DNA of 11,090 nt, from the NCBI GenBank assembly GCA_003641545.1, contig QNAU01000021.1, positions 1-11,090 on the forward strand. The letters are read 5' to 3'. The notes under the pieces were generated by a model. That model was not told where the DNA came from, made no database searches, and saw nothing but the letters and a program-made list of their open reading frames with translations. Positions 8,291 through 11,090 of the stretch are shown here, piece by piece (position 1 is the stretch's first letter; the number at the start of each line of letters is the position of its first letter). Origin of the DNA: Thermotoga sp. GTDB lineage: Bacteria; Thermotogota; Thermotogae; B21-G9. Position numbers and translations under genes: made by a program.

Positions 8291-9120
8291 TTCAATCCTC
8301 CTCTCATCATCTCCCTCACGAGATATGACACACCTTCTTCATCACACGAAGGTACGACCATATCTGCAACTTTCTTCACCTCATCCGGTGAATTCCCCAT
8401 CGCAACGGATAATCCGGCTATTCTCATCGCATCGATATCGTTGTAATTATCACCAATGAACACCATCTTTTTCGTTGAAATGCCAAGGTGTTTTTCCAAA
8501 AATTTCAAAGCTCTTCCCTTTGAAACTTCTGGGCCGAAGATTTCGAAGAATCCCGTATCGCTCAGAAAATTACTCACTATCAGCGAAACTTCCCCGGACA
8601 GATTCGCGGAGTTAAGTTTCTCGAGTATTTCCACCCCCATCCATTTCTTCCTGAAGATTCCAACCTCGATGAATTCGATGTTCATCCTTAGAATGTTCTT
8701 GGGATCATCGACGAATTCCATGAGCTTTCGTGTCGAATCTACATACTTCATGAACGGATTCTCATCTGAGAATCCGCCGGTGAATCTATCCGGGGAGGTT
8801 TTGGAGAAGGTGAAGATGATGGAATCTTTCAGTCCAAACAGTTCGAACAGTTTTTCCACCACGTCACTTCTCAGGATGGACTGCCTCAAAATCCTCCCAT
8901 CCTTTGATAATATGACCGCACCGTTTTGAAGTATGATCGGAAAACTGGGATTCAATTCGTCCATGAAAGGCTTGAAACTCAAAAAGGAACGACCGGTGCA
9001 TATGACGACACCGATCCCCGCATCTTCCAGAGTCCTCAAAGCTTCGATGGTTCGATCCGTCATCTCCTTTCTTGAATTCAACAAAGTTCCATCGAGATCG
9101 AATACGAAGATTTCGTACAT
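8287..9120 (-). CDS. Cof-type HAD-superfamily phosphatase (subfamily IIB)
   Basis: This is a magnesium-dependent phosphatase of the HAD superfamily; Cof-type members typically hydrolyse sugar phosphates or small metabolites such as FMN and pyridoxal phosphate. The 277 residues carry all four motifs: FDLDGTLL with nucleophile D8 and general acid D10, ICTGRS with T42, SKGRALKFL with K201, and FIGDNYNDIDA with D224 and D228. The insert between motifs II and III (about 80-195) is the C2B cap that sets specificity, which cannot be read from sequence. It is the first gene of the operon: ATG at 9120 follows CTGGAGGT at an eight-base spacing, and an extended -10 promoter lies about 35 bases upstream. 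Its stop overlaps the aminotransferase start by four bases. A sugar phosphatase would suit the amino-sugar setting, but the true substrate is unknown. Confidence 0.93.
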   Translation of the reverse strand: MYEIFVFDLDGTLLNSRKEMTDRTIEALRTLEDAGIGVVICTGRSFLSFKPFMDELNPSFPIILQNGAVILSKDGRILRQSILRSDVVEKLFELFGLKDSIIFTFSKTSPDRFTGGFSDENPFMKYVDSTRKLMEFVDDPKNILRMNIEFIEVGIFRKKWMGVEILEKLNSANLSGEVSLIVSNFLSDTGFFEIFGPEVSKGRALKFLEKHLGISTKKMVFIGDNYNDIDAMRIAGLSVAMGNSPDEVKKVADMVVPSCDEEGVSYLVREMMRGGLK

Positions 9121-9152
9121 CTTCCAAACCTCCAGTTGGATTCATCAAGGGT

Positions 9153-9161
9153 ATTTTAACA
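9153..9161 (-). promoter_or_regulatory. Putative extended -10 promoter of the HAD-aminotransferase-lnt-nagA-murQ operon
   Basis: On the minus strand GATGTTAAAATACC contains TGt followed by TAAAAT, an extended -10 element. I find no convincing -35 box at 16-18 bases upstream, which extended -10 promoters can tolerate. Transcription would begin near 9146, giving a leader of roughly 25 bases that contains the GGAGGT of the HAD gene. It is the only good candidate between the two divergent genes for this direction. Confidence 0.5.
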
Positions 9162-9235
9162 TCGAAGGAGTAAAGGATGGAGAAATCGAATTTTTATCGA
9201 GGAAGTGGAGAGCGTGGTTGAAATTCTGAATAGAG

Positions 9236-9265
9236 TTGAATTCCCAGGAGTTCCGATGTTATAAT
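9236..9265 (+). promoter_or_regulatory. Sigma-70-type promoter of the outer-membrane protein gene
   Basis: TTGAAT (9236-9241) and a perfect TATAAT (9260-9265) are separated by 18 bases, and the -10 is preceded by TGt, so it is also an extended -10. The start would be near 9272, giving a leader of about 30 bases with GAAGGGGGT as ribosome site nine bases before ATG 9303. This is the strongest promoter seen in the window, consistent with an abundant envelope protein. Confidence 0.75.
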
Positions 9266-9302
9266 CCTCATCGAGAAAGCGAAGAGAAGGGGGTATAGAG
9301 AG

Positions 9303-9872
9303 ATGAAGAAGATTTACCTCGTGCTTTTTGTTTTCATACTCGCTTCAGTTGGCTACTTTGCACAGGCTATGACGGTTTCGGGAGACATAGGTTATTCCGT
9401 CGGGTTGAAAACTGGGTTGACACAGGATGGGACCGCGGTTGCGACATCGGTTTCCCTGAGCTTTGTGGAAGGTGGGGTAACGTTCGGGTACGAGGTTGTG
9501 GATAATTTGACTGTAGGTGCTAGAATTGGAATAGCCTACGCTCCGATTCAGTCAACGGATATTCAGACCATATATGGAACCAGCACCGCGAACACTTTCA
9601 TGCCGTTAGATATAATGGTCGTCGCTTCTTACAAATACGCTTTCGATGGTTTTGGAATAGGTGTCAATGCTGGTGGTGGATTGAGCACCCCGGATTTCTT
9701 CGGTAATTTTGGATGGATGGTTAGAACCACCCTTGAGGGATTCTACTCATTCAACGATTTTTCACTCTCACTCGGTGCAGGTGTTGAGATGAGAAATTAC
9801 ACCGTTGGAACGGGAAGAAATCTCGATTTCATCGGTTTGCCGATAGTTCTCAGATTCAATTACTCTTTCTGA
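9303..9872 (+). CDS. Small outer-membrane beta-barrel protein with signal peptide
   Basis: The 189-residue product has a clear Sec signal peptide: MKK, a hydrophobic stretch to about residue 18, and a likely cleavage after AQA at residue 22. The mature part of about 167 residues is built of alternating polar and hydrophobic strands rich in Gly, aromatic residues, Ser and Thr (for example SVSLSFVEGGVTFGYEV, VVASYKYAF, FSLSLGAGVEM), and it ends in RFNYSF, with the C-terminal Phe typical of proteins inserted by BamA. It has no Cys and no lipobox. The size suggests an eight-stranded barrel, but I do not recognise a specific family and its cargo or role is unknown. It is a single-gene unit with its own strong promoter, and its stop lies 17 bases inside the tail of the convergent DUF368 gene. 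The start is fixed by GAAGGGGGT and the signal peptide. Confidence 0.85.
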   Translation: MKKIYLVLFVFILASVGYFAQAMTVSGDIGYSVGLKTGLTQDGTAVATSVSLSFVEGGVTFGYEVVDNLTVGARIGIAYAPIQSTDIQTIYGTSTANTFMPLDIMVVASYKYAFDGFGIGVNAGGGLSTPDFFGNFGWMVRTTLEGFYSFNDFSLSLGAGVEMRNYTVGTGRNLDFIGLPIVLRFNYSF

Positions 9873-10632
9873 GAGAATTTGCCAATTTCTCAAGCGAAAT
9901 TATCAGCATCACACCCAGCAGTATAAAGACCACACATGACAGGAAAGTTTTATCATCCAATTTGAAATTGTCTCCACCAAACTTGAAGGGATTCACCATG
10001 TAAAGGGATCCCACTATCAATCCCAAAATGAAGCTTTTGGTACCCATCGGATATTTCTTCATCGCATATTCGATGATCTTCACGAAGGACAAAAGTCCAA
10101 GTATCATACCCAGTGAAAATATTGCAAGAAATTTCACATCCATTTCACTTATGGCTGATATGAGGTTGTCATAGGTCCCGAGTATCAGCAGGAGGAGTGA
10201 ACCACTGAATCCCGGTAAGATCATAGCTCCAATACCGAGGTAGCCTGAGAGGATTATCGTTGGAAATCCGGGATTGGATTGAGCATGCTTCCAGATGGGA
10301 AATCCCGGTATCAAAACGAGGAACAAACCAAGAAGGAATGATATCACCTTCACCCGCTTCATCTTCCTGGTGATGTTCGGTATGGCTCCTATTATCAAGC
10401 CAAAGAAGAATGAGTAAGTTAGGAACTCGTGATTCTTCAGAAGATAGTCCATCAGGGAAGAGAGGGAGAATATTGATACCACCATTCCGAGGGAAACGAT
10501 GATCAGAAAGAACAATTTTTTCTTGGAAACCTTGAATCTCATCAAATCCGAAATAGAAGATATTAGTTCTTCGTAGATTCCAGTTATAACAGCCATCGTT
10601 CCACCGCTGACACCGGGTATCAAATTTGCCAT
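9856..10632 (-). CDS. popT: DUF368 membrane protein, PopT-type undecaprenyl-phosphate translocase (N-terminus uncertain)
   Basis: DUF368 proteins (PopT) have been shown in other bacteria to return undecaprenyl phosphate, the carrier of wall and glycan precursors, across the cytoplasmic membrane. From the ATG at 10632 the product is 258 residues, with about eight hydrophobic segments and two copies of the family signature: PGVSGGTMAVITGIYEELI (6-24) and PGFSGSLLLLILGTYDNLI (140-158). A second pair, FFFGLIIGAIPN and FILGLIVGSLYM, supports an internal duplication. The ATG cuts the conserved lead-in: the same frame continues upstream and encodes IKRGIFHFISGVFIG, as family members usually have, but contains no ATG, GTG or TTG up to tRNA-Ser. 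Real initiation may use ATA/ATC at about 10692-10687, or the short form may be made. It overlaps the outer-membrane protein gene by 17 bases, tail to tail. Membership in the family is sure; the start is not. Confidence 0.88.
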   Translation of the reverse strand: MANLIPGVSGGTMAVITGIYEELISSISDLMRFKVSKKKLFFLIIVSLGMVVSIFSLSSLMDYLLKNHEFLTYSFFFGLIIGAIPNITRKMKRVKVISFLLGLFLVLIPGFPIWKHAQSNPGFPTIILSGYLGIGAMILPGFSGSLLLLILGTYDNLISAISEMDVKFLAIFSLGMILGLLSFVKIIEYAMKKYPMGTKSFILGLIVGSLYMVNPFKFGGDNFKLDDKTFLSCVVFILLGVMLIISLEKLANSLRKSN

Positions 10633-10728
10633 CCCTATGAAGACTCCGGATATGAAATGGAAAATCCCCCTTTTGATCCCTTCGATGATTATCGATGCCC
10701 CTTTCCTTGATGCTTCAACATCAACAAA

Positions 10729-10820
<92 letters not shown>

Positions 10821-10830
10821 GCTTGGGATT

Positions 10831-10860
10831 ATTCTACCACAAAGGTTCGGAGAACCGCAA
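10831..10860 (-). promoter_or_regulatory. Promoter of tRNA-Ser
   Basis: On the minus strand TTGCGG (10860-10855) and TAGAAT (10836-10831) are 18 bases apart, with the -10 ending ten bases before the mature tRNA. The spacer contains a perfect short inverted repeat, GGTTC-TCC-GAACC (10856-10844), which overlaps the -35 box by two bases. The promoter may also supply transcription for DUF368. Confidence 0.65.
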
Positions 10861-10918
10861 ACCTGAATCGTACTTTTTCTTATCTTCTCCGAGATATGGC
10901 TGAGGTTGCGAGATACAC

Positions 10919-10944
10919 CGGTTGTGTCAAGAAATTGCTGTAAA
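10919..10944. repeat. Putative terminal inverted repeat of the IS256-family element
   Basis: The stretch starting GGTTGTGTCAAGAAATTG and running on into CTGTAAAATG looks like the outer end of an IS256-family element: a GG/TGTGTC-type tip followed by an AT-rich segment ending in TTTACA read from the inside. It lies directly after the transposase remnant in the expected outward position. The matching left end and any target duplication would be beyond the window, so the exact boundary is estimated. Confidence 0.5.
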
Positions 10945-11090
10945 ATGCCCTATATCCCACCATAAGCTATTTTCCTCATCCTTTTCCACCGCTGATCTTA
11001 TCCCCTTGTGTCCATCCGATACTACTAACTCTACCCCTCCAAGTCCTCGTTTCTTTAATTCCTCAAATAGCTCTAACCAAAAATCTTCTC
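10927..11090 (-). pseudogene. IS256-family (mutator type) transposase remnant, internally deleted
   Basis: The minus strand is open from the window edge to a TGA at 10929-10927. Its first 36 residues, EDFWLELFEELKKRGLGG followed by VELVVSDGHKGIRSAVEK, are the conserved block of IS256 DDE transposases that carries the second catalytic Asp (SDGHKGI). After that an intact enzyme would continue with roughly 200 residues, including the W(Q)RC.VH segment and the catalytic Glu. Here only 17 unrelated residues (DEENSLWWDIGHFTAIS) follow before the stop, and the DNA runs straight into what looks like the IS end. So the 3' half of the gene is missing and the copy cannot be active. Its codons (TTA, GTA, AAT) are more AT-rich than those of its neighbours. 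The N-terminal half continues beyond the window. Confidence 0.8.

Noticed and set aside
9177..9221. Mini-ORF MEKSNFYRGSGERG with an upstream GAAGGAGT
   Set aside because: It lies upstream of the only good plus-strand promoter, so it would not be transcribed, and it has no attenuator-like features or codon runs.
9168..9264. Short frame ending VESVVEILNRVEFPGVPML before a TAA, looking mildly protein-like
   Set aside because: There is no start with a usable ribosome site, it is closed upstream by TAA, and the frame overlaps the promoter boxes.
9873..9893. Possible hairpin GAGAGAATT...AATTTCTC as a bidirectional terminator between the barrel gene and DUF368
   Set aside because: Only about six pairs form, including a wobble, the stem is AT-rich and there is no T-run on either strand.

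Overview
The window comes from a bacterial chromosome and most likely from a member of the Thermotogota. The main reasons are the SMC protein, whose head-domain wording resembles Thermotoga-type SMC as I remember it, the heavy use of AGA/AGG arginine codons and Lys/Glu-rich proteins typical of thermophiles, and a small signal-peptide beta-barrel protein ending in Phe, which fits a diderm 'toga' envelope. The phylum is an inference from remembered sequences; I cannot name a genus.

Layout. Positions 2-3526 (+) hold nearly all of smc, whose first dozen or so codons lie outside the window. It converges, with one base between stop codons, on a compact five-gene minus-strand operon reading from 9120 down to 3528: a Cof-type HAD phosphatase, a DegT/DnrJ-family sugar aminotransferase, apolipoprotein N-acyltransferase (lnt), N-acetylglucosamine-6-phosphate deacetylase (nagA) and N-acetylmuramic acid 6-phosphate etherase (murQ). 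The genes overlap (ATGA, GTGA, 50 bases) or have the next ribosome site lying on the previous stop codon, so translation is probably coupled along the whole operon. A 182-base divergent intergenic region (9121-9302) separates it from a plus-strand outer-membrane protein gene (9303-9872) and carries one promoter in each direction. That gene overlaps, tail to tail by 17 bases, a minus-strand DUF368 (PopT-type undecaprenyl-phosphate translocase) gene. Just upstream of DUF368 on the same strand is tRNA-Ser(GCU) with its own promoter. The window ends in a degraded IS256-family insertion sequence that has lost the 3' half of its transposase gene.

How the genes fit together. MurQ and NagA are consecutive steps of peptidoglycan recycling (MurNAc-6-P to GlcNAc-6-P to GlcN-6-P). 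Lnt finishes lipoproteins, DUF368 proteins return the C55-P carrier used for wall and glycan export, and the aminotransferase plus HAD phosphatase look like amino-sugar metabolism. Apart from smc, the tRNA and the IS remnant, the theme is the cell envelope. The points most worth checking are the absence of any standard start codon for the conserved N-terminus of DUF368 next to the tRNA, the internally deleted IS, and the link between wall recycling and lipoprotein acylation in one operon. I see no CRISPR array, toxin-antitoxin pair, defence system or clearly new multi-gene system here.
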